A DNA stretch of 55,253 bases from a virus. The stretch's first letter is position 1, and each line of letters begins with the position of its first letter. Under the pieces are notes generated by a model. The model had not been told where the DNA came from and searched no databases. It worked only from the letters and a program-made list of their open reading frames with translations. Made by a program: the position numbers and the translations under genes. This document shows positions 16,630 to 23,760 of this stretch, one piece after another. Where the stretch lies: positions 1-55,253 of IMG/VR virus record IMGVR_UViG_3300042923_001283, one strand, 5' to 3'.

Positions 16630-16998
16630 TTATTTATCAGTTCCTTTATCAAAGGATTTAAACTTCGCTTTAACTTCACCAGGTAGATCAACATCGATGG
16701 CTTTTAGATTCTCCATAATGCTGCCCCCTTCTTTATAAATAAATAATCCAAGTGTAAAGCCTGTTAAATAAAAATTAAGTCCTAGAACAAGATCTATAGC
16801 AAATACAAAGACAATTCCTACAAGTTCACCAATCCATCTAATGATTCCGTCCCTCATGATGCGTGATTCGTACTTGTTTACCCCTTTCCATGTTTTCAAC
16901 AGTCCAGAAATAAAGTCTAGGACCTTCACAAGAAAATAGAAAAGTAGCGCATATTGAATTGGTTTAGGCAATAAGTCGAGCAAATGAATATCTAACAT
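16630..16998 (-). CDS. Holin, phi29/Cph1 type (holin family 4)
   Basis: 122 aa. Three hydrophobic segments (PIQYALLFYFLVKVLDFI, WIGELVGIVFVFAIDLVLG, FYLTGFTLGLFIYKEG) with a charged C-terminus carrying KAIDVDLPGEVKAKF, typical of the Phage_holin_4_1 family. It would form membrane lesions that release the amidase. The stop codon is next to the ATG of the lysin frame. Confidence 0.9.
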   Translation of the reverse strand: MLDIHLLDLLPKPIQYALLFYFLVKVLDFISGLLKTWKGVNKYESRIMRDGIIRWIGELVGIVFVFAIDLVLGLNFYLTGFTLGLFIYKEGGSIMENLKAIDVDLPGEVKAKFKSFDKGTDK

Positions 16999-17017
16999 AC
17001 GTAAGTATCTGTCCCTT

Positions 17018-17110
17018 CAAAATAAAATTAGCCCCGATCGGTTCGAGGCTAAACTAAAAAAAAAAACGGATGCAAAATAAAAAGAGCCCATAATCGGACT
17101 CTCTAAAAAT
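17018..17110 (-). terminator. Two hairpins upstream of the lysis cassette
   Basis: TTAGCC...GGCTAA at about 17029-17053 and an AGAGCCC-N6-GGACTCT hairpin with a minus-strand T-run at about 17082-17107. The second would end transcription arriving from a 20-codon frame at 17113-17175 (good SD but no standard start codon), so the lysis genes may use read-through or a promoter here. Confidence 0.5.
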
Positions 17111-17238
17111 ATTTTATATCTTGTTCTATTCTGAGTTCTCCGCTTAGGGCTGCATAAATCTTAATTTCCTCCCTCCAACATTAATTGTGAATTCTAAACA
17201 TATAGTTAATTAGTCACATTTAACAGGGAGTGGTAGGG

Positions 17239-17571
17239 ATGGCACTAGTAACATTACTGGAATACTTAAAACACAACGAAATAAAACATAATATTGTTGA
17301 TGATCATTTGATTTTAAATGATGTTACTATTGATTTTTTTGAAATTAATAACGAGAATTGTTGGGTTATCACAAATCAACACCATGAAGTAAAATTCGAT
17401 ATCACTAGTTTCAAACAAATGTCATTTGATGCATTACCTTGGGGTGCTAAAAATAGTATTGAAATGCATCGTTGCTTAAGAGATTTAGAAAGCAGCAAAC
17501 CATACAATGCATATTTCGAAGATGCAAAGGGAATAATTATCTTCGGTTTTTATGGAATTGGTAAGAAATAA
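17239..17571 (+). CDS. Hypothetical 110-aa protein
   Basis: ATG 17239 follows GGGAG by eight bases; the upstream GTG is less likely. It has segments VTIDFFEINNENCWVIT and GIIIFGFYGIG. A small soluble alpha/beta protein, stand-alone on the plus strand, followed by a terminator. Family not recognised. Confidence 0.65.
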   Translation: MALVTLLEYLKHNEIKHNIVDDHLILNDVTIDFFEINNENCWVITNQHHEVKFDITSFKQMSFDALPWGAKNSIEMHRCLRDLESSKPYNAYFEDAKGIIIFGFYGIGKK

Positions 17572-17582
17572 ATCATGAATAA

Positions 17583-17615
17583 TAAAATCCCGACTGTTAA
17601 TCAGCCGGGATTTTT
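17583..17615. terminator. Bidirectional terminator
   Basis: AAATCCCG...CGGGATTT stem with T-rich tail on the plus strand, between converging genes at 17571 and 17597. Confidence 0.75.
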
Positions 17616-18124
17616 GTTTTTCTACCTAATTTCGACTCATCAATATCAGGAGTATAAACTTCTTGTTTATTTTCATCCGTATTATTAAAGAAAATTGCAA
17701 AAGAGATAAAAACAAAAGTTAATTGTAAGCAAAAAAACATTAATACAAGCCCTATCCAAGAAGCGTTAGTGATTTGTAAAATCTTATAAGCTACCTCTTT
17801 ATTCTCATACATAACTTGGTAAACAATCGTCCATATAACTGTAATAAATCCTATAACTAATGATAAGCTCGAAATTAACAGAAATTCTTTCCTGTAATGT
17901 TTATCGCTCATTATTTCTTTAACAACTTTAGTATTAAACAATGAAGCGAATACACTCAAACATGCCCCGTAAAATCCAAGACTTATGCTAGAAATTAATA
18001 ATACACCATCTAACGCCTTATTAAATCCTTTGATTTCATAAAATTGGCCCCAGTAAAAAACCGCAATCCCAGCTAATATGGAAACAGTAAGAGTTGAAAT
18101 TAAGTATTTGTATGTCATACTCAC
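17597..18124 (-). CDS. Four-helix membrane protein (putative effector of a two-gene module)
   Basis: 175 aa with four transmembrane helices (about 8-27, 41-62, 81-105, 122-147) and a polar C-terminal tail. It begins seven bases after the stop of the 300-aa gene, so the two are co-transcribed. A small membrane protein beside a cytoplasmic protein is a frequent arrangement in abortive-infection modules; the assignment is by layout only. It could also be a superinfection-exclusion protein. Confidence 0.65.
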   Translation of the reverse strand: MSMTYKYLISTLTVSILAGIAVFYWGQFYEIKGFNKALDGVLLISSISLGFYGACLSVFASLFNTKVVKEIMSDKHYRKEFLLISSLSLVIGFITVIWTIVYQVMYENKEVAYKILQITNASWIGLVLMFFCLQLTFVFISFAIFFNNTDENKQEVYTPDIDESKLGRKTKIPAD

Positions 18125-18131
18125 TTAATTT

Positions 18132-19034
18132 TCACATCCCTAATATTTTGTTTTTAAATCCTCCATCGTCATATTTTCTAGTCATTTCGTAAAACACACT
18201 GATTGGGTTAAGTTGTCTATCTTCATTAATTTCAAACATTGTGTACGTTTGAAGCTTATGATCAATTAAATCTATTGGTTCAACTATGTCCTCTTCGTTC
18301 TCCCTAGCTCTTATTTGAAGTCTTTTCACTTCATCATTATCGATGTATTCCTCCAAAATTTGCCTTGAAAAGTCATCATCGATTTTATCATTCTTTCCCG
18401 ATCTAGAATTGAATGATATTTCAATTGAATCGATTCCTTCTGCGCTTCTTGAAAAAAGCTTTTCTACTAAACCTTCAGCTTTATTTCCAGTTACCTTCAT
18501 GTGTATCTTTCTATAAGCATTTTGGTTAAAAGCCCTCCTCTTGGCTGAATTGTCAGAAACAATTGTTAAATAAAATATACCTTCCTCCCCGGTAGTTTGC
18601 AGTAGTGTACTAACAAACTTTTCGATACCTTGAGGTCCTAATGAGCTCCGGTTGCGTTGAATCATCATTATGTGATTTTCTGAATCATACAACACACTTA
18701 CATCTATACCAATATATTCATCTTCATCCAAATCTAGAGCTTGAGATTCACCATGTAGGGTTGTACGATTGGGAAGCTGATAATCCAGTCTTTCAAAAAT
18801 TAAGTGATAATATTGTGTTTCTGGATCTATAGTAATATCAGCTAACCTTGCAGGTTCATTATTATAAGCGTAAACATGCTTATATTCTTCAACATTACCT
18901 AACTCTCTAGCTCTCTGGTAATTTCTCCTTATAATTTCAAAAAGCGGTTTTAAATTAACAAATACTGTTTGTCCATTCTGTTTTTCGATAGTTGGTCTAA
19001 AAAAGTTAAATCCTACTCTTTTTGCTTTAGCCAT
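18132..19034 (-). CDS. DUF6731-like cytoplasmic protein (putative sensor)
   Basis: 300 aa, soluble, acidic and mixed alpha/beta (VGFNFFRPTIEKQNG, YYHLIFERLDYQLP, IGIDVSVLYDSENHIMMIQRN). The pattern fits DUF6731-type proteins found next to small membrane proteins in many bacteria; I am moderately sure of the family. RBS GGAGGGGAT before the ATG. First gene of the two-gene unit. No catalytic motif seen. Confidence 0.6.
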   Translation of the reverse strand: MAKAKRVGFNFFRPTIEKQNGQTVFVNLKPLFEIIRRNYQRARELGNVEEYKHVYAYNNEPARLADITIDPETQYYHLIFERLDYQLPNRTTLHGESQALDLDEDEYIGIDVSVLYDSENHIMMIQRNRSSLGPQGIEKFVSTLLQTTGEEGIFYLTIVSDNSAKRRAFNQNAYRKIHMKVTGNKAEGLVEKLFSRSAEGIDSIEISFNSRSGKNDKIDDDFSRQILEEYIDNDEVKRLQIRARENEEDIVEPIDLIDHKLQTYTMFEINEDRQLNPISVFYEMTRKYDDGGFKNKILGM

Positions 19035-19319
19035 AGTATCCCCTCCATCTGTTTTAGTTCGACAAATAGAGAGGATTTCCTACTATTTACATTCGTCAAT
19101 TTTCGACACATAATACTATAGGATTCAAAGTGATTACATTATATGTCTCATTATTGACTATAAGAAACAATTTTAGACTATTTTTGTTAATGCTGTCTCA
19201 CTTAAGAACGCCATTCATTTTTCAGAGCATAAATGCTTATAAACCTTTATATATCAACATTTATAAGTACACACAATCAAATAATGGGTAAGAAAAAAGC
19301 CAACAAATAAAATGCTGAC
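19035..19319. other. Intergenic region: promoter of the DUF6731 unit and a terminator
   Basis: Very AT-rich. A minus-strand hairpin with GTTGGCTTTTTT at about 19292-19317 ends the RHH operon. Between lies probable promoter DNA for the 18-kb unit with short TTTATAAG and CATAAATG repeats. No gene seen. Confidence 0.5.
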
Positions 19320-19577
19320 TTACTTGTTAGAAGATGACTTGTCCTCGAAAAGAACAGCAAATTCATCCTCAACTGAAGGGGATTGATTGTTAATTTTACT
19401 TAGAAGCTTTCGGATCATTGTTCGTAATTGTTGGGTGTTTGACGATAGGTAACCATCCCCAGGTGCTTTTGATATTTCATAAACACGTCCGCTCTCCAAC
19501 TGATTTAGTTTATTAACGATTTCCAAAATTTCTAAACTATATTTCTTATCAATCCCTAATTTTTCATCATTACCCAT
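19320..19577 (-). CDS. Hypothetical 85-aa protein in the RHH operon
   Basis: ATG 19577 follows GGAAGGTGAT; the ATG at 19616 lies inside the RHH gene end and lacks an RBS. Helical protein (YSLEILEIVNKLNQLE and LRTMIRKLLSKI) with an acidic C-terminus. Between it and the RHH gene lies a 16-codon frame joined by ATGA overlaps, probably a coupling peptide. Function unknown. Confidence 0.6.
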   Translation of the reverse strand: MGNDEKLGIDKKYSLEILEIVNKLNQLESGRVYEISKAPGDGYLSSNTQQLRTMIRKLLSKINNQSPSVEDEFAVLFEDKSSSNK

Positions 19578-19616
19578 TTTTATCACCTTCCATCTTTTTC
19601 TTCCGGTATTCCTCAA

Positions 19617-19754
19617 TCATTTTCTCTTCTCGATAAATTCTTTCAGTTTGATAGTTACTAAGGTTGAGAGTTTAATACCTTTCTTGTTGGCCAAACGATA
19701 AAACTCATTTAAAACGTCCTCTTCTACCGTGATGTTTACTCTGGTTGTTGGCAT
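19617..19754 (-). CDS. 45-aa ribbon-helix-helix DNA-binding protein
   Basis: MPTTRVNITVEEDVLNEF forms the RHH beta strand and helix A, and IKLSTLVTIKLKEFIEK helix B: a complete minimal CopG/Arc-type fold. RBS AGGTAGGTGAT. A perfect palindrome (19806-19823) lies 52 bp upstream, suggesting autorepression. It may control the two-gene unit that includes the 85-aa protein. Confidence 0.8.
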   Translation of the reverse strand: MPTTRVNITVEEDVLNEFYRLANKKGIKLSTLVTIKLKEFIEKRK

Positions 19755-19805
19755 ATAACATCACCTACCTTGATGACATTATTACCCATTTATACTTATT
19801 TTTCA

Positions 19806-19823
19806 ATACACATAAATGTGTAT
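19806..19823. promoter_or_regulatory. Perfect 18-bp palindrome, candidate RHH operator
   Basis: ATACACAT-AA-ATGTGTAT, upstream of the RHH gene in the promoter region. RHH proteins bind short palindromes near their own promoters. Confidence 0.6.
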
Positions 19824-19911
19824 AAATACATACTAGTGTTTAACATATGAACGCCTATAGTTCGGTAATTGTTATGATTGATTCTCTCTGGGAAACAGTA
19901 GAGAAATAATA

Positions 19912-20256
19912 TTATTTTTTCTCCTCTCTAACATTCCCCTTGTAATCAGTATGAGGTAATTCATCATATAGTTTCATACTATATTTATCTAATATACTTT
20001 GAAATTCATCACATTCTTCATCAGTGTAATAGGTAACACTAAATCCAACACCTTTACCTACATTTTTCCCGCTATCTTTTACAGAACAATCCACCAACTT
20101 CTCATATGCTTCGTCATATTCTTCCTTCCAAAACTCTTCATTAGAATTTTCATTATAATAATTGATACCCTCATTAATAAGCAATATTAAAACAACCAAA
20201 ATTCCTAAGCAACCAAATCCTCTTGCTGTATCGTTCACTACTTCCATCCCTTTCAA
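19912..20256 (-). CDS. Hypothetical single-pass membrane protein
   Basis: Up to 114 aa; the start is uncertain (ATG 20256, ATG 20247 or GTG 20238, the last with AAAGGGATGG upstream). One transmembrane helix (GCLGILVVLILLINEGI) followed by an acidic soluble domain with two cysteines (VDCSVKDSG, DEECDEF). Stand-alone minus-strand gene. Family not recognised. Confidence 0.6.
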   Translation of the reverse strand: MKGMEVVNDTARGFGCLGILVVLILLINEGINYYNENSNEEFWKEEYDEAYEKLVDCSVKDSGKNVGKGVGFSVTYYTDEECDEFQSILDKYSMKLYDELPHTDYKGNVREEKK

Positions 20257-20440
20257 AACTTTTACTGTACAACTAATAAAGTTTAACGCAAAACGTAGGA
20301 ATTTGAATAGAATTTATTGGTGAACTATTTGTTAAAAGACCGCCGTTAGATATACATTTTCGATGTGTATTCACTAAACTACCTCAAAGGTATCATAACC
20401 CCCCTTTATGATTAATATCATATATCGGGAGGTGTTGAGT

Positions 20441-20623
20441 ATGGATTTTAAAGAACAGAAAAGGTTAGCTTATGAATTAGCTAAAATATTAATCCAAAAC
20501 AATTCTGTTAACCCTGTTTCAGATGGAAATAAAAATCTAAAGTTTGAAATTGATGGAGAATTATTTTCATTTCATGATCTTTGCGCTCATTTTTATATTG
20601 AAATCGAAAAGTTTGAACATTAA
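20441..20623 (+). CDS. Hypothetical 60-aa protein
   Basis: ATG 20441 follows GGGAGGTG by six bases; longer upstream frames are not needed. Small helical-acidic protein (FKEQKRLAYELAKILIQN). A short GGCG-AAAT-CGCC terminator with T-rich tail follows at about 20630-20650. Confidence 0.6.
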   Translation: MDFKEQKRLAYELAKILIQNNSVNPVSDGNKNLKFEIDGELFSFHDLCAHFYIEIEKFEH

Positions 20624-20785
20624 TTATAAGGCGAAATCGCCGTTCTTTTTGTTTACACCCTTGTGACATGTAGACTAAAAAGGCTTAAAAAATACACCTT
20701 CATCGGTGCTTATCTTTTCGCATATAAACTTGTTTCGGAGCTTTCAGCCCACTCACTGACGAAAAATATAGAATTCTTTTTTTAT

Positions 20786-21058
20786 TTAGTTTGTATTTAG
20801 ATGTTCTTCTATCCATTGCCCATTATCAGGAACTTCTTGAGCTCTTACAAGTGCATCTTGCTTATAACCAAGTGCCCACAAACCCTCGGCTTCGATGTAT
20901 GCCTCAACACCATCTTCTCCCCATTGATCGAGTAAAGATGGCCAATAAGTCACCTCGATGGCATCTTCTCCCCTTTCTGTATCATGCACAGAAAAAAGGA
21001 CTATAGTTTTCAAATTGGGCTCCATGCCCTCCATTAAAACCCCTGTAGTAAATTTCAA
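20786..21058 (-). CDS. Small protein at the end of the tail operon
   Basis: 90 aa with strong RBS (AGGAGGA). Acidic, with VTYWPSLLDQWGEDGVEAYIEAEG. It sits directly after the fibre gene and is the last gene of the structural operon; small proteins here are often fibre chaperones or XkdX-like, but this one is not recognised. Confidence 0.65.
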   Translation of the reverse strand: MKFTTGVLMEGMEPNLKTIVLFSVHDTERGEDAIEVTYWPSLLDQWGEDGVEAYIEAEGLWALGYKQDALVRAQEVPDNGQWIEEHLNTN

Positions 21059-21069
21059 AATGATTCCTC

Positions 21070-22404
21070 CTATTCTTCATTTCCAAAGGCTGTGACAGCA
21101 ATATTTCCTGTGACAGCATTATATCCAATGTCCAGCTTGTTATTGGCTGCTGCACTCAAATGACCATTCACCGGGAGATTGATTGGAATTATCCCTTTTG
21201 CTGGAACATAGACAGTCATGATGCTTGTGGTTCCATCCTTGATGTCTAGGACACAATCCACATCCGCTGAAATCAAAAGAGTGTGGAGTCTGAATTTCTT
21301 TGCTGATGCTGGAGTCCAGGCTGTCAAAGTCCCGACCACTCCAGCAGCTGTGACCTTTGCATATTTGGTCAAGTTTGCCAGTCTCTGTCTGTCATAGGAT
21401 GCCCCATTCCACAAATGCTGAATATTGGACACCATGGCTCCTGCTCCGGATGTTGATGATGTGGAGACACCATCTGCAGCCACCACTGCTGATTTGACCA
21501 GTGTTGTAGGCATAGTCATGATGTTGGCAGCAATCCCTTGGCCCGCCACAGTATTTCCTCTCCCAGCTGTGATCTCTGCTGTTAATTCAGCATAGTCCGT
21601 AATGTTGATAAACTGGAATTTGAAATCTGTTGCTGATGCAGGAGCCACCGCTTTATTTCTGGCTTTGATCATAATTTTATAAGTTTTTTCTGGATGCGGG
21701 ATGCTAGAGTGTCTAACTTTTGAATAAGATCTCCCTGCCTCACTGTCCATGGCTCTGGCATGGAACCAAGCCTCATCATTGAAAAGCTCAATTTCATATA
21801 AAGCATATGATGCCATATGAGTAACATTAGTGTCTACAGCTGCAGATGGTAGAGGAGTTGCTCCTCCAGTTTGAACAGTATACACTGCATAGTCTCCAGT
21901 GACTGAATCGTCGCCAGAAATTCTCCATGATGCCACATCCAAATTGTCTGGGACTCCTGTCACCGGATCCACAGAAACAAATGCAAAGATAAATTCTTGA
22001 TTGACAATTTTTTGAGATAACTGGAAAGCAAATAGTCCTCTGACTGGGATCAGGAAAGTCTCTTTGGAAAGGAGGACAGTTTCCTCAAGCGGAGTCACTC
22101 CCGCATTTATCTTTAATTCACTATTAGACACAACTATAGTCTGGCCTGCGCCTTGTCTCACTACTTCCCACTTATCTGTATTGAGTGCGGATCCGATAAA
22201 ATCAGTTTTCCATTTCTTTTGCAGAGATTTAACTTTGAACATATCATCATCGACATCATATGCAATATTACTGCCAGCTAATGTGACATTGGCAGCTCCA
22301 TTGGAACCTTCCCAAACCTCGTATTGATCCGATGTCTTATTAAAATATTGAGGGGCTACTAACCCTCCTAAAGCACGTAATAACCCTTTTGTATCGACTG
22401 GCAT
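21070..22404 (-). CDS. Putative tail fibre / receptor-binding protein
   Basis: 444 aa. The N-terminus (MPVDTKGLLRALGGLV) is likely to attach to the baseplate. The body is rich in beta segments, T, A, G and N, with a lectin-like stretch (about 70-260) followed by a second beta domain. Its base composition is visibly more GC-rich than the neighbouring genes, suggesting recombination of a host-range module. Role inferred from position at the distal end of the tail genes. Confidence 0.7.
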   Translation of the reverse strand: MPVDTKGLLRALGGLVAPQYFNKTSDQYEVWEGSNGAANVTLAGSNIAYDVDDDMFKVKSLQKKWKTDFIGSALNTDKWEVVRQGAGQTIVVSNSELKINAGVTPLEETVLLSKETFLIPVRGLFAFQLSQKIVNQEFIFAFVSVDPVTGVPDNLDVASWRISGDDSVTGDYAVYTVQTGGATPLPSAAVDTNVTHMASYALYEIELFNDEAWFHARAMDSEAGRSYSKVRHSSIPHPEKTYKIMIKARNKAVAPASATDFKFQFINITDYAELTAEITAGRGNTVAGQGIAANIMTMPTTLVKSAVVAADGVSTSSTSGAGAMVSNIQHLWNGASYDRQRLANLTKYAKVTAAGVVGTLTAWTPASAKKFRLHTLLISADVDCVLDIKDGTTSIMTVYVPAKGIIPINLPVNGHLSAAANNKLDIGYNAVTGNIAVTAFGNEE

Positions 22405-22427
22405 GTTTAACCCTCTCCTCTCCCAGA

Positions 22428-22658
22428 TTAAATGATTTTTCCTATAATAACACCTTTAACAATCATCACTCTGTCATTGGCAACAGGTGAATAACCGGCT
22501 AAACGTGGTAAAGGTTTACTCAATACACCAGTAGAAATATCCACATCATATATAACAGAAGGTCGACCACTGGAATAATTAGGGTCGACCTTCGCAAACT
22601 TAATTTCATTAGGCAATTCTTTGGGTTTAAAGGTGGAAACAAAATCAAATACATTCAC
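22428..22658 (-). CDS. Small baseplate-associated protein
   Basis: 76 aa (FVSTFKPKELPNEIKFAKVDP). Overlaps the upstream tail gene by 4 nt (ATGA type), so it is coupled to it. Probably a minor baseplate or fibre-connector protein; family not recognised. Confidence 0.65.
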   Translation of the reverse strand: MNVFDFVSTFKPKELPNEIKFAKVDPNYSSGRPSVIYDVDISTGVLSKPLPRLAGYSPVANDRVMIVKGVIIGKII

Positions 22659-23758
22659 ACAGAAACCACCCTTCGTACTTCGTGTTTCATTCTCCCTCCG
22701 ATTGATAGGGGCATTGTCCAGGAAGTTTCACTATACTTTCCCTTAATTCCTAATGGAGAATAATCTATTTCAAGAACATCAGCATAATCATGCATGGGCA
22801 TAAGAGCTGTTTCGAAAGTAACCTTTCCGTATACCTGGCTTGCTTCAAAAGCAATTCTTTGAACGTAGCCATCAAGTGCTTGTTGATCTGCAATATCCGA
22901 TACCTCTCTAAAGTCCACAATGTTCCTCCCTCTACTAATAGTAGAAGTTGGGCTCGTTGGGTTATCGTTGGTGTATACCGAGTACAATGGCTCAGCTTCG
23001 GCATTAGAACATACAACCACCCATTTATTTGGGATGGAAAATAGATCAAGTTCTTCCTCCATGCCTCGAAAGGTTACTGATAGCTCATCATCTTTGTAAG
23101 TGTAATCTATCGATTGAATTGCCGGGCTACGGTAAGTAGAAGACGTATAAACACCGTTTACGTCTACGTGTAAAGGAGTGAAATTTAATTGGCCAAGTAA
23201 ATCATTTATGGCATACAATTTTTCTTTTCCTGCCTTATACTCAATACTCCTGGTTAACATTTTATCCGTAAATTCAATATTGTACTGAGTGATACCTGCG
23301 CTCAGTAATATATCGATAAGTGCATCGTAATAAGATGTACCTTCTTGAATGACATACCGCTGTTCGAATTTATCATTGGTTAAGACTAGCAAACCATCGA
23401 AGGCATCAATGTCTCTTTCAGGTTTACCTGTTTTGTCTTTTCGTGTAGGAGTAGATAACAAGAATACTCCCTGCGGAAATTCCACCCATTTATTTTGAAC
23501 CCACAATTTTACATAAGGCTTAATGCGATCGTTTAAATAATCAATGTCACCATAGTCAACAAGAGAAAATTTAGCCGTTCTTTTAATGGTTGCTAATGCA
23601 TTGTGAGATATCTCTCCGCTTTTTACAGTTTGCAAATCTCCGATTCTTTGAAGGTTCTTGTTTAATAGTTCATATCGAAAAGATAAACGTATATGAGGGC
23701 TATGAAGAGCTTTCATTACAGACTCTGTTGATATTCCATCACGATTTAATGGCTGCAT
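22655..23758 (-). CDS. Tail baseplate protein (DUF5048/hub-like)
   Basis: 367 aa. ISHNALATIKRTAKFSLVDY and YVKLWVQNKWVEFPQGVFLLSTP are typical of siphovirus baseplate-hub proteins of the DUF5048 kind. Follows the DNRLRE tail protein by two bases. Likely forms part of the baseplate hub to which the fibres attach. Confidence 0.8.
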   Translation of the reverse strand: MQPLNRDGISTESVMKALHSPHIRLSFRYELLNKNLQRIGDLQTVKSGEISHNALATIKRTAKFSLVDYGDIDYLNDRIKPYVKLWVQNKWVEFPQGVFLLSTPTRKDKTGKPERDIDAFDGLLVLTNDKFEQRYVIQEGTSYYDALIDILLSAGITQYNIEFTDKMLTRSIEYKAGKEKLYAINDLLGQLNFTPLHVDVNGVYTSSTYRSPAIQSIDYTYKDDELSVTFRGMEEELDLFSIPNKWVVVCSNAEAEPLYSVYTNDNPTSPTSTISRGRNIVDFREVSDIADQQALDGYVQRIAFEASQVYGKVTFETALMPMHDYADVLEIDYSPLGIKGKYSETSWTMPLSIGGRMKHEVRRVVSV

Positions 23759-23760
23759 GG

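Larger units (their letters stand above)
15225..16630 (-). pseudogene. Full-length endolysin frame (NAGPA-like + amidase) interrupted by a frameshift and an amber stop
   Basis: ATG 16630, next to the holin stop, gives MKFYTKRQFDSILTNIPRLN...NMRLCRR and meets TAA at 16514-16516. One frame over, KNASKLSQGFK continues to an in-frame TAG (16479-16481), beyond which the same frame reads LAKINLGFFGTTEHHGSVFS through a phosphodiester glycosidase (NAGPA, PF09992-like) domain (GRNATSKG, INADGGGSSE) into the amidase. One missing base near 16515-16522 plus one nonsense change explain everything. The amidase half remains translatable. Confidence 0.7.
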
